From Lysobacter sp. yr284 (lineage in GTDB: Bacteria > Pseudomonadota > Gammaproteobacteria > Xanthomonadales > Xanthomonadaceae), in contig NZ_FNPT01000001.1 of assembly GCF_900107375.1 (NCBI RefSeq), positions 434,001 to 498,000 of the forward strand: a DNA stretch of 64,000 bases, written 5' to 3'. Made by a program: the position numbers and the translations under genes. The notes under the pieces are model-generated. The model had not been told where the DNA came from, did not search any database, and saw only the letters and a program-made list of their open reading frames with translations. Position 1 is the first letter of the stretch; every line of letters starts with the position of its first letter. Shown here piece after piece: positions 51,714 through 59,666 of the stretch.

Positions 51714-51971
51714 GTGTCCGACATCCAAGCCGCATTCGAACAAGCCGCCAAGGACGTCCAGTCCCTGCCCGACCGCCCCGACAACGACACGCTGCTGCGC
51801 CTGTACGCGCTGTACAAGCAGGGCTCGGAAGGCGACGTCAACGGCCCCAAGCCCGGCTTCTTCGACTTCGTCGGCACGGCCAAGTACGAGGCCTGGGAGA
51901 AGATCAAGGGCACCGACCAGACCGAGGCCAAGAAGAAGTACGTGGACCTCGTCAAGAAACTGCGCGGCTGA
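51714..51971 (+). CDS. Acyl-CoA-binding protein
   Basis: An 85-residue ACBP, the usual length. Start GTG 51714 with AGGAGAGG 6-13 nt upstream. The family sequence is clear: FEQAAKDVQSLPDRPDNDTLLRLYALYKQGSEGDVNG, then the GFFDFVGTAKYEAWEKIKG acyl-CoA-binding motif. It binds and buffers long-chain acyl-CoA. Divergence from the acyl-CoA reductase and a TetR regulator after 37 nt suggest all three serve one acyl-CoA/fatty alcohol route. Confidence 0.96.
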   Translation: MSDIQAAFEQAAKDVQSLPDRPDNDTLLRLYALYKQGSEGDVNGPKPGFFDFVGTAKYEAWEKIKGTDQTEAKKKYVDLVKKLRG

Positions 51972-52008
51972 CGCCGCGTCCCGGCCCCGTCCCCCGCCCG
52001 GCCGCACG

Positions 52009-52635
52009 ATGGCGAAGCAGACCCGACAGCGCATCCTCGATGCCGCGTTGATCATGTTCAACGCGCAAGGCGAGCCCAACGTCACCACCAACCACATCGC
52101 CGACGAGCTGGAGATCAGCCCCGGCAATCTGTACTACCACTTCCGCAACAAGGACGACATCATCGAGCAGCTGTTCGCTCGGTTCGAGGAGCGCATGGAT
52201 GCCGCCCTGGCCGCGCCGCAGGGCCGCCTGCCGGGGCTGGAGGACATCTGGCTGCAGCTGCACCTGGTGTTCGAGTGCATCTGGGACTACCGCTTCCTGT
52301 ACCGCGACCTGGTCGAGATCCTCAGCCGCAACCGCCGCCTGCGCCTGCGCTTCGCCCGCATCCTCAAGCGCGCCGACGAGCAGGCCCACCTGGTCATGCG
52401 CGGGCTGTCGCAGGCCGGGGTCATGCGCGCCTCCGGCGACGAACTCGCCGCCACCGCGACCAACGTGCTGGTGATCGCGACGTTCTGGCTCAACTACGCC
52501 GCCGCGCGCGGCGACAAGGACGAGCACGCGGCGATCCGCGACGGCATCGTCCAGGTCATGATGCTGCTGTCGCCGTTCCTGCGCGACGCCGAGCGCATGC
52601 ACCTGAACACGCTGATCCGCGCCTACCTCGACTGA
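52009..52635 (+). CDS. TetR-family transcriptional regulator
   Basis: A 208-residue TetR/AcrR protein. The N-terminal HTH (RQRILDAALIMFNAQGEPNVTTNHIADELEISPGNLYYHFRNKDDIIEQLF) is followed by a helical ligand domain. The gene follows the ACBP gene closely and likely shares its transcript. By context it probably senses acyl-CoA or fatty acids and controls the acyl-CoA reductase and ACBP genes, in the manner of FadR-like TetR regulators. The ligand is inferred. Confidence 0.93.
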   Translation: MAKQTRQRILDAALIMFNAQGEPNVTTNHIADELEISPGNLYYHFRNKDDIIEQLFARFEERMDAALAAPQGRLPGLEDIWLQLHLVFECIWDYRFLYRDLVEILSRNRRLRLRFARILKRADEQAHLVMRGLSQAGVMRASGDELAATATNVLVIATFWLNYAAARGDKDEHAAIRDGIVQVMMLLSPFLRDAERMHLNTLIRAYLD

Positions 52636-52868
52636 GGCGACCGCCGCCGCGTGGCGGCCGCCGCACCGCGCTGAATGCGGGCGCCTGCCCCGCCGCGCGG
52701 CCGGCCTGAAGTCACGGTCGCCCCGCCTGCGTCACAGATCGGCGGCGCGGCGCCGCGCCCGGCGCCGGTTCTGTCCTAGCCTGCGCGAACCGGCCGCACC
52801 GCGGCCGGGCCGCGGTCCGCGCGTCCGGCGCGGGCCGCGCCATCACCGCGCCACCAGGAGGGAAGCGC

Positions 52869-53066
52869 ATGAACGCCATCGTCAACAAACTGCCGCTGCT
52901 GGCCGTACTGGCCATTAGCCTGGGCTACGCGTCGATCGTCGACGCCGCCTGCAAGCCCGATTACTGCATGCAGGTCTACCGCTACTGCAACGACCAGGGC
53001 CTGCCGGCAACGATTTGCGAGGCCCGGCTGCGCAAGTGCGAACAGATGTGCGGCTTCGGCGGCTGA
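52869..53066 (+). CDS. Small secreted six-cysteine peptide
   Basis: A 65-residue precursor. Start ATG 52869 has an excellent AGGAGG site 9 nt upstream. A signal peptide ends near residue 27 (VDA). The mature about 38 residues contain six cysteines spaced C-x4-C-x6-C-x9-C-x6-C-x3-C, suggesting three disulfide bonds. No family recognised. It stands alone, followed by a perfect bidirectional terminator. Possible roles are secreted effector, inhibitor or antimicrobial; none is proven. Confidence 0.75.
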   Translation: MNAIVNKLPLLAVLAISLGYASIVDAACKPDYCMQVYRYCNDQGLPATICEARLRKCEQMCGFGG

Positions 53067-53099
53067 CGCCGCGGCCCGCGGCAACGCGGGCGGAGCGGA

Positions 53100-53135
53100 A
53101 ACGAAACAGGGCGCCGCGCGGCGCCCTGTTTCGTT
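53100..53135. terminator. 36-nt perfect palindrome, bidirectional terminator
   Basis: AACGAAACAGGGCGCCGC joined directly to its exact complement, 18+18 nt. It separates the convergent Cys-rich peptide and phasin genes. T-rich ends on both strands make it a two-way terminator. Confidence 0.88.
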
Positions 53136-53147
53136 GTTGCGCGGGCC

Positions 53148-53579
53148 TCAGGCCTTGCGCGCGCGGCGCGCGGCCGGCTTGCGCGGGGCCCGGCGCGCGG
53201 CCGGCGCCTTGGCTTTCGCCGCCGGCTTGCGGCCCTTGCGCTGCGCGCGCGGCGCGCGCTGGCCCTTCAGGCCGAGCTTGTCGAGCACCGGCGCCAGCCG
53301 CGCCTCGACCTCGGCGCTGAACTGCACCACCTTCGGCTCGACCTGGCCGCGCACGTTCTCGATCCCGTCGACGACGTTGCCGCGCGCGTCCGAGGCGGCT
53401 TCGCGCACGCGCCGCTGCAGCGCTTCGACCTGCCCGGCCGCGCGGCCGGCGCCGGTCAGCGCCTCGCGGCGCGCGATCGCCGCCAGGCCCAGACCCGCCA
53501 GCCACAGGTGCCGCAGCGTCGTGGTCGGGGTGGTGGCCGGCTTCGCCGCCGCCGGCTTGTTGCGTTTGCCCACTGCCAT
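53148..53579 (-). CDS. Phasin family protein, second copy
   Basis: A 143-residue phasin-like protein: LRHLWLAGLGLAAIARREALTGAG, a central amphipathic helix region, then an extremely basic Ala/Lys/Arg/Pro tail (KGRKPAAKAKAPAARRAPRK). It resembles the phasin at 47212 in architecture but is diverged. The basic tail suggests DNA or polyphosphate binding, as with PhaF. Divergent from the TPR-like gene with a 188-nt gap. Confidence 0.82.
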   Translation of the reverse strand: MAVGKRNKPAAAKPATTPTTTLRHLWLAGLGLAAIARREALTGAGRAAGQVEALQRRVREAASDARGNVVDGIENVRGQVEPKVVQFSAEVEARLAPVLDKLGLKGQRAPRAQRKGRKPAAKAKAPAARRAPRKPAARRARKA

Positions 53580-53767
53580 GATTCCGCTCCGTCGACCGCC
53601 CGGAATGGACGGTTTCGCCCGCGCACTATCGCCAGCGCCCATCGAGCAATGGCACTAGCCGCTTCAGCCTGCGCACAGCGCGCGCGGCCGGCCCGTCCCT
53701 CTTGCCAGCGCCGCGCCGCGGCGGGATGCTGCCGCTTCGATTCCCTTCCGCTCGACAAGGACAGTAC

Positions 53768-54622
53768 ATGGCCGCCAAGACCGCCTGGGCCGCGTTTCCG
53801 CACGATGCCAAGGCCTTCGCCTACGCCGGCGACGCCCTCAAGAAAGCCTGGCCCAAGCTGCACGCCGGCGATGCCGAGCCCTTCCCCGACGCCAAGCGCG
53901 CGGCCGCGCTGATCAAGGCCGCCGGCAAGGCCGCGCCCAAGGGCGTGGACGCCGACGCCCTGGCGCAGGCGCTGCAAGAGGCCTGGCGCGCGTTCCACCG
54001 CGGCGACTTCAAGGCCGCCTTCGACGCCGGCGAGAAACTCGGCCCGGTCGGCGCATCGGTCGCGGTGAAAGCGCTGGGCATCCACGCGACCTATCTGGTC
54101 GAGGACGAGGCCGAGCAGCTCAAGCGCTACCAGCAGGCGGCCAAGCTGGGCGAGGACGCGGTCGCGGCGCTGCCGGAGGAGGCCAACAGCCACTACCGCT
54201 ACGCCTTCGCCCTGGGCCGCTACAGCCAGGGCCTGAGCATCGCCAAGGCGCTCAAGGACGGCATCGCCGGCAAGGTGCGCGCGGCGCTGGACGCGACCCT
54301 GGAACGCGAGCCCAAGCACGCCGAAGCGCATACCGCGATGGCGCTGTACCACGCCGAGATCATCAACAAGATCGGCGGCATGATCGGCGGCCTCACCTAC
54401 GGCGCCAAGGCCGGCGAATCGGAAAAACACATCAAGACCGCGCTCAAGCTGACCCCGGATTCGCCGATCGCCCACATCGAGCACGGCAACGTGCTGATGC
54501 TGCTGCACGGCGACAAGCAGGAAGACGCGGCCGCGGCGGCGTACGAGAAGGCGGCCAAGCTCAAGCCGGCCGACGCGATGGAAGCGCTGGACGCGGCCTA
54601 CGCCAAGGCGCAGCTGGAGTAA
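53768..54622 (+). CDS. TPR-like repeat protein
   Basis: A 284-residue helical protein. ATG 53768 is preceded by AAGGA. It has Ala/Lys-rich paired helices resembling TPR units, e.g. EAHTAMALYHAEI, HIKTALKLTPDSPIAHIEHGNVLMLLHGDKQEDAAAAAYEKAAKLKP. No signal peptide. Protein-protein interaction scaffold is the likely role; the partner is unknown. Confidence 0.8.
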   Translation: MAAKTAWAAFPHDAKAFAYAGDALKKAWPKLHAGDAEPFPDAKRAAALIKAAGKAAPKGVDADALAQALQEAWRAFHRGDFKAAFDAGEKLGPVGASVAVKALGIHATYLVEDEAEQLKRYQQAAKLGEDAVAALPEEANSHYRYAFALGRYSQGLSIAKALKDGIAGKVRAALDATLEREPKHAEAHTAMALYHAEIINKIGGMIGGLTYGAKAGESEKHIKTALKLTPDSPIAHIEHGNVLMLLHGDKQEDAAAAAYEKAAKLKPADAMEALDAAYAKAQLE

Positions 54623-54633
54623 GCGCGGCCGCG

Positions 54634-54745
54634 GGCTTCGCGCGGGGCGTTTGCGCGGGCGCGCTTGAGCGGGCGCGTTTGCGCGGCCGTGCTTGCGCGG
54701 GAACGTTTTGGCGAGCGCATTCGAGCCGGCGTGCACGCGCCGGCC
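54634..54745. repeat. Degenerate 14-nt tandem repeats, about 8 units
   Basis: Units such as CGTTTGCGCGGGCG, CGCTTGAGCGGGCG and CGTTTGCGCGGCCG recur every 14 nt from 54634 to 54745 with decay. Fourteen is not a multiple of 3, so this is not a coding repeat. The remaining 54746-55137 contains no gene that I can support. Confidence 0.7.
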
Positions 54746-55137
54746 GCTGGATCCGTCCCGGTCGGTGCCGGTTCGAGCGCCGCGAATTCGCTCGCCCCAC
54801 CCCGTCGCGGACGACGCCGAACCTGCCGCAGCAGGCGCCCCCGGGCAGGCTGGAGCCGGTGCGCGGGTTTGGCGACGATGCGCGCCCGCTTCGCCGCCTC
54901 CACGGTCGAACGCGCCCATCGCCGCCCCGCCGGGGGCGCGTCGGGCACGCGGTTCGCACCGGAGGGCGCGATCCGGCAGGGCCGGCCCGCTCGCAAGGGC
55001 CGGCCCGCAGTGCCGCGAATCCCTGCGCCACTGGTGTTTTCGCGCGAAAACCGGCGGCCGGAGGCCCGGAAAATTGATGGCCGCAAAGGCTTGTCAGTTC
55101 CGGATCGCGCGATTACAATTTGCGACCCGATTACATC

Positions 55138-55212
55138 GGGCGGTTAGCTCAGCGGTAGAGCATCGCCTTCACACGGCGAGGGTCGCAGGTTCGAACCCTG
55201 CACCGCCCACCA
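55138..55212 (+). tRNA. tRNA-Val (anticodon CAC)
   Basis: A 75-nt cloverleaf with acceptor GGGCGGT/ACCGCCC, D-arm TTAGCTCAGCGGTAGAGCA, anticodon loop with CAC, T-arm GGTTCGAACCC, and encoded CCA. A terminator follows immediately. Confidence 0.97.
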
Positions 55213-55225
55213 GTTGCAAGAAACG

Positions 55226-55248
55226 AGCCGGCGCAAGCCGGCTTTTTT
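55226..55248 (+). terminator. Intrinsic terminator after tRNA-Val
   Basis: AGCCGGC (55226-55232) and GCCGGCT (55237-55243) with a GCAA loop and six T residues. Confidence 0.93.
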
Positions 55249-55362
55249 CGTTGTGCGGCGCGCGCCGCGGCGTGGCCGCGTACGCATCCGGCGCCGCCGC
55301 GTTGGCGATACGCTGCGTCCGCGCCGATCCGGCCCGCGCCGTCCCGTTCCAGGAGCCCGCCC

Positions 55363-55728
55363 ATGTCCGACGCCCATCGCGCCCCTACCCGCCTCTACCA
55401 CAACCCACGCTGCTCCAAGTCGCGCGGCGCGCTGGAGTTGCTGCGCGAACGCGGCATCGAGCCGGTCGTGGTCGCCTACCTGGAAACGCCGCCCGACGCG
55501 ACGGAACTGCGCGAACTGCTGGGCCTGCTCGGCGTCGGTGCGCGCGAACTGCTGCGCAGCGGCGAGGACGAATACAAGCAACTCGGCCTGGACGACGCCT
55601 CGCTCGGCGACGACGCGCTGATCGCGGCGATGGCGGCGCATCCGCGGCTGATCGAGCGGCCGGTGTTCGTGCATGGCGGACGCGCGGTAATCGGGCGCCC
55701 GCCGGAGCGGGTGCTGGAGTTGCTGTAA
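55363..55728 (+). CDS. ArsC-family protein (arsenate reductase-like)
   Basis: A 121-residue thioredoxin-fold ArsC/Spx-type protein. The catalytic Cys is in YHNPRCSKSRGALELL; YLETPPDATELRELL, the arginine in AAHPRLIERPVF and GGRAVIGRPPE match glutaredoxin-dependent arsenate reductases. No ars operon partner is nearby, so it may act in general redox. ATG 55363 fits the family. Confidence 0.9.
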   Translation: MSDAHRAPTRLYHNPRCSKSRGALELLRERGIEPVVVAYLETPPDATELRELLGLLGVGARELLRSGEDEYKQLGLDDASLGDDALIAAMAAHPRLIERPVFVHGGRAVIGRPPERVLELL

Positions 55729-55780
55729 GGCCACGGGCGTGGCGCGTTGCTGCACCGCCGAAGCTGCAAAAAGCGAAAGT

Positions 55781-55873
55781 CGAAATGGATTGCGGCTTTC
55801 GCCGCAATGACGGGATCCGGAAGGCTGCGCAACTCCCCGCCCGTCATTGCGGCGAAAGCCGCAACCCATTTCG
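55781..55873. repeat. 34-bp near-perfect inverted repeat, family C
   Basis: Arms 55781-55814 (starting CGAAATGGATTGCGGCTTTC) and 55840-55873 are almost exact complements with a 25-nt loop, between convergent ArsC-like and glutamate-synthase-like genes. A direct repeat GATCTTGCTTGTGCG follows twice (55873-55906). A small fragment of the same core (TTCATTGCGGCAAAGCCGGAA) is seen near 21188. Confidence 0.8.
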
Positions 55874-55936
55874 ATCTTGCTTGTGCGGATCGATCTTGCT
55901 TGTGCGACCGCCGCGACCCGCCGCGCGCCGCAACGC

Positions 55937-57562
55937 TCAGAACGACTTGCTCGCCCGCATCGCCAGCACCCGTTCCGGCGCGGCGAAGGAATCGCTGCGC
56001 GCGCCCGCCCAGAACGACTGGAACACCGCGTGCGCCGGAATCTTGCCGAGCAGGTCGCCCGGAGCGAGGAAGTTGTACAGCGCGCCGAGCGAACGCACTT
56101 CGGTCGGCGTCACCCGGCGCAGGATGTGCTCGGGCCCGATCTGCGAGGTATGCCGCAACCCGGCCGCGCACAGCAGGTCGCGCAACGCCTTGAGCGTGTT
56201 CTCGTGGAAGTGGAACACGCGCGCGGACTTGTCCGGCACGTCGAGCTTGTTCCAGCGGTTCGGATCCTGAGTCGCGATGCCGGTCGGGCAGCGGTCGGTG
56301 TGGCAGCTCTGCGCCTGGATGCAGCCCAGCGCGAACATGTAGCCGCGCGCGGCGTTGCACCAGTCCGCGCCCATCGCCAGGGTGCGGGCGATGTCGAAGG
56401 CGCTGGTGATGCGGCCGGCCGCGCCGATCCGGATCTTGTCGCGCAGGTCCAGGCCGACCAGGGTGTTGTGCACCAGCATCAGCGCCTCGTGCATCGGCAC
56501 GCCGACGTGGTCGATGAACTCCGCCGGCGCCGCGCCGGTGCCGCCTTCGGCGCCGTCGACGACGATGAAATCCGGCAGCAGCCCGCTTTCGTGCATGGCC
56601 TTGGCGATGCCGAACCACTCCCACGGGTGGCCGATGGCGAGCTTGAAACCGACCGGCTTGCCGCCGGACAGTTCGCGCAGCCGCGCGACGAACTGGAGCA
56701 GCCCGATCGGCGAATCGAAGGCGGTGTGGGCGGCCGGCGAGACGCAGTCCTGGCCCATCGGCACGCCGCGCGTGGCGGAGATTTCCGCGCTGACCTTGGC
56801 CGCCGGCAACACCCCGCCGTGGCCGGGCTTGGCGCCTTGCGAGAGCTTGATCTCGATCATCTTCACCTGCGCGTCGCCGGCGTTGGCGACGAAACGCTCT
56901 TCGCTGAAGAACCCGCGCTCGTCGCGGCAACCGAAATAGCCCGAGCCGATTTCCCAGACCAGGTCGCCGCCGTTTTCGCGGTGGTAGGGCGAGATCGAGC
57001 CTTCGCCGGTGTCGTGGTAGAAGCCGCCGAGCTTGGCGCCCTTGTTGAGCGCGCGGATGGCGTTGGCCGACAGCGAACCGAAGCTCATCGCCGAGATGTT
57101 GAACACGCTGGCCGCGTACGGGTGGGCGGTGTTCTCGCCGATGGTCACGCGGAAATCGTGGGCGACGTGCGCGGTCGGCGCCAGCGAATGGTTGATCCAT
57201 TCGTAGTCGAGACCGTACACATCGACTTGGCTGCCGAACGGACGCACGTCGTTGACCGACTTGGAGCGCTGGTAGACCAGCGCGCGCTGTTGCCGCGAGA
57301 ACGGGACCTCGGCGGTGTCGGCCTCGATGAAGTACTGGCGCATTTCCGGGCCGATCGACTCCAGGCCGTAGCGGAAGTGGGCCAGCACCGGATAGTTGCG
57401 GCGCAGGGTGCTGCGGGTCTGCAGCAGGTCGGCCGTGCCCAGCGCGGCGATCGCGCCGAACGCGGCCAGGCCCCAGAGCCAGTACGGGTGGTGCAGGACG
57501 ACCAGGATCGCGCAGACCAGGGTCAGGACCAGGCTGGCGACGTAGGCGGCATAACGCATCAT
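55937..57562 (-). CDS. FMN-binding glutamate synthase-like membrane protein
   Basis: A 541-residue protein. N-terminal one or two transmembrane helices (about 4-45) precede a glutamate-synthase-like FMN barrel: SFGSLSANAIRALNKGAKLGGFYHDTGEG, GAKPGHGGVLPAAKVSAEI, VVDGAEGGTGAAPAEF, with a Cys cluster in ALGCIQAQSCHTDRCPTGIA for an iron-sulfur centre. It lacks the glutaminase half of GltB and is a stand-alone GltS family member of unknown substrate. Start ATG 57562 or 57559 (Met-Met) is uncertain. Confidence 0.88.
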   Translation of the reverse strand: MMRYAAYVASLVLTLVCAILVVLHHPYWLWGLAAFGAIAALGTADLLQTRSTLRRNYPVLAHFRYGLESIGPEMRQYFIEADTAEVPFSRQQRALVYQRSKSVNDVRPFGSQVDVYGLDYEWINHSLAPTAHVAHDFRVTIGENTAHPYAASVFNISAMSFGSLSANAIRALNKGAKLGGFYHDTGEGSISPYHRENGGDLVWEIGSGYFGCRDERGFFSEERFVANAGDAQVKMIEIKLSQGAKPGHGGVLPAAKVSAEISATRGVPMGQDCVSPAAHTAFDSPIGLLQFVARLRELSGGKPVGFKLAIGHPWEWFGIAKAMHESGLLPDFIVVDGAEGGTGAAPAEFIDHVGVPMHEALMLVHNTLVGLDLRDKIRIGAAGRITSAFDIARTLAMGADWCNAARGYMFALGCIQAQSCHTDRCPTGIATQDPNRWNKLDVPDKSARVFHFHENTLKALRDLLCAAGLRHTSQIGPEHILRRVTPTEVRSLGALYNFLAPGDLLGKIPAHAVFQSFWAGARSDSFAAPERVLAMRASKSF

Positions 57563-57663
57563 GGCGATCGGAAGGTTCACGGGCTGGGGTCGAGCATACC
57601 CGCGGCCGCGTGCAAGGTCTGTACGGGCGCGGGCGGATCGCTGCGCCGCGAGGCCGGGGGCGG

Positions 57664-57892
57664 TGTTGTGGGAGGGCTTCGGCCCGGAGGCTTTCCGTTC
57701 CGCCGCTGCGCGCCGACCGGGTCGAACGGCGTCGGGCCTGAGGGCCCTCCCACAACAGCGCATCGCGGCACAGCGAAGGCTAAAGCCGGCGGCGTTTGTG
57801 GGAGGGGCTTCCGCCCCGATGCTTTGCTTTCCGACACCGCGCCGCGACCGGATCGGAAAACATCGGGCCCGAAGGCCCTGCCGCTACAAAGG
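57664..57892. repeat. Two tandem family A palindromic repeats
   Basis: Two head-to-tail elements, about 57664-57774 and 57801-57892, each with inverted GGGAGGG...CGGGCC arms. They lie downstream of the nucleotide-sugar dehydrogenase and upstream of the glutamate-synthase-like gene. Confidence 0.75.
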
Positions 57893-57900
57893 CCCAACCA

Positions 57901-59190
57901 CTACAGCCGCGCGTCGACGTCTTCGCGCGGGTACAGGCTCTTGATGTCGTACAGCAAGGCGCCGGGCTTGCCGTAGGCGCGCGCGCCGGCGGCGCCGAGG
58001 GCGCGGAACTGTTCGTGCGCGACCGCGATCACCACCGCGTCGTAAGTGCCGGGCTCGGGCGCCTCGACCATGTCCAGGCCGTATTCGCGCCGCGCTTCCT
58101 CGGCGTTGGCCCAAGGGTCGCAGATCTCGACCCGCGCGCGGTATTCGCCGAACTCGCGCGCCAGGTCGATCACCCGGGTGTTGCGCAGGTCGGCGCAGTT
58201 TTCCTTGAAGGTCAGGCCGAGGATCAGGATGCGCGAGCCGGCGATGGCGACGCCGCGCTGGATCATGCGCTTGATCACCTCCGCCGCGACGAAGCCGCCC
58301 ATCGCGTCGTTGATGCGCCGGCAGGCCAGCAGGATGTCGGGGTAGTAGCCCGCGCTCTGCGCCTTTTGGATCAGGTAGTACGGGTCCACGCCGATGCAGT
58401 GGCCGCCGACCAGGCCGGGGCGGAACGGCAGGAAGTTCCACTTGGTCCCGGCCGCTTCCAGCACTTCGGTGGTGTCGATGCCCAGGCGCTGGAAGATCAG
58501 CGCGAACTCGTTGACCAGGGCGATGTTGGCGTCGCGCTGGGTGTTCTCGATGACCTTCGAGGCCTCGGCCACGCGCAGGCTGGAGGCGCGGTGGGTGCCG
58601 GCGGGAATGATGCTGCGGTAGAGCGCGTCGACGCGCTCGGCGGCGGCGGGACTGGAACCGGAGGTGACCTTGGGAATATCGACCAGGCGGCGCTGGCGGT
58701 CGCCCGGATTGATCCGCTCGGGGCTGTAGCCGACGAAGAAATCCAGATTGCAGCGCAGCCCGGACACGCGTTCCAGCTCGGGGATGCAGATCTCCTCGGT
58801 CGCGCCGGGGTAGACCGTGGATTCGTAGATCACCGTGCCGCCGGCCTTGAGCACGCCGCCGAGCGCGCGGCTGGCCAGGATCAGCGGGGTGAAGTCGGGC
58901 CGCTTGTGCTCGTCCACCGGCGTGGGCACGGTCACCACGAACACGTCGCGGTCGCCCAGGTCCTCCAGCGCGGCGCTGAAGCGCAGGCGCAAGGCTGCGC
59001 GGATCTCGTCGGCGCCGTGCTCGTGGTGGCGGTCCTCGCCGGTGCTGAGCTGGGCCACGCGCACCGGGTCGATGTCGTAACCGACGGTGTCGTAGCGCTT
59101 GCCGAACTCCAGCGCCAGCGGCAGGCCGACGTAGCCCAGGCCGATCACGCCGATGCGCGCTTGCGCGACGCTGTTGTCGTTGTCTGCCAT
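57901..59190 (-). CDS. Nucleotide sugar dehydrogenase (WbpO/TviB-like)
   Basis: A 429-residue UDP-glucose/GDP-mannose dehydrogenase family enzyme. It has N-terminal NAD-binding IGVIGLGYVGLPLALEFGKR, VPTPVDEHKRPDF, YESTVYPGATEE, FFVGYSPERINPGD, and the catalytic Cys in LVGGHCIGVDPYYL. C-terminal RILILGLTFKENCADLRNTRV is also present. This subgroup oxidises UDP-GlcNAc or UDP-GalNAc C6 to the uronic acid for surface polysaccharide. Standing alone, it may serve a polysaccharide operon elsewhere. Start ATG 59190. Confidence 0.93.
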   Translation of the reverse strand: MADNDNSVAQARIGVIGLGYVGLPLALEFGKRYDTVGYDIDPVRVAQLSTGEDRHHEHGADEIRAALRLRFSAALEDLGDRDVFVVTVPTPVDEHKRPDFTPLILASRALGGVLKAGGTVIYESTVYPGATEEICIPELERVSGLRCNLDFFVGYSPERINPGDRQRRLVDIPKVTSGSSPAAAERVDALYRSIIPAGTHRASSLRVAEASKVIENTQRDANIALVNEFALIFQRLGIDTTEVLEAAGTKWNFLPFRPGLVGGHCIGVDPYYLIQKAQSAGYYPDILLACRRINDAMGGFVAAEVIKRMIQRGVAIAGSRILILGLTFKENCADLRNTRVIDLAREFGEYRARVEICDPWANAEEARREYGLDMVEAPEPGTYDAVVIAVAHEQFRALGAAGARAYGKPGALLYDIKSLYPREDVDARL

Positions 59191-59306
59191 ACCCTGCCTT
59201 GGTGATAACCGCTGCGCCGGTGCGGCCCGATCCGGCAGTGCGGGGATTCTAGAGAGCGGGCTCGCGCGCTGGCAAATACCGGCGCCGCGGTCGCCGGCGG
59301 CCGCGC

Positions 59307-59666
59307 CTAGCCGGTGTCGGCGGTGGGCGTTCGCGGGGTCAGGCCGAACGATGCGGCGATTGCGAGCAGATGCCGCAGCGCGCCGCCGCTGCCGCTGGTC
59401 TGCAACTCGGCGAGGCGGTCGCCGCAATAGCCGATCAGGATCGCGCTGCCGTCGGCGCAGCACTCCCACACGGTCAGGTGCTGGCTGAAGTTCATGCAAT
59501 GCCACTGCCCGCCGGCTTCCGACAGGTCCTCGCAGAGCGCGCTCCACAACGCGGCTTGGTCGGCGTATCCGGCCCATCCGCCGGCCGGCGCCCAGTCGGT
59601 CCAGGTCGCGGCCTCGCTGTCGTACGGCTCGCCCGGTGGCGGCCCTGCGCGCTTCGCCTCGCTCAT
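59307..59666 (-). CDS. Small Cys/Trp-rich hypothetical protein downstream of a diguanylate cyclase
   Basis: A 119-residue soluble protein. ATG 59666 overlaps the diguanylate cyclase stop by 4 nt (ATGA), so they are co-translated. It has a compact segment WHCMNFSQHLTVWECCADGS with three cysteines and several Trp. No family recognised. Coupling suggests a role with the cyclase, e.g. as regulator. Confidence 0.65.
   Translation of the reverse strand: MSEAKRAGPPPGEPYDSEAATWTDWAPAGGWAGYADQAALWSALCEDLSEAGGQWHCMNFSQHLTVWECCADGSAILIGYCGDRLAELQTSGSGGALRHLLAIAASFGLTPRTPTADTG

Noticed and set aside
53456-54919. Long minus-strand ORF over the TPR-like gene
   Set aside because: The plus strand encodes a coherent helical repeat protein with a ribosome site; the minus frame is low-complexity Arg/Val/Gly.
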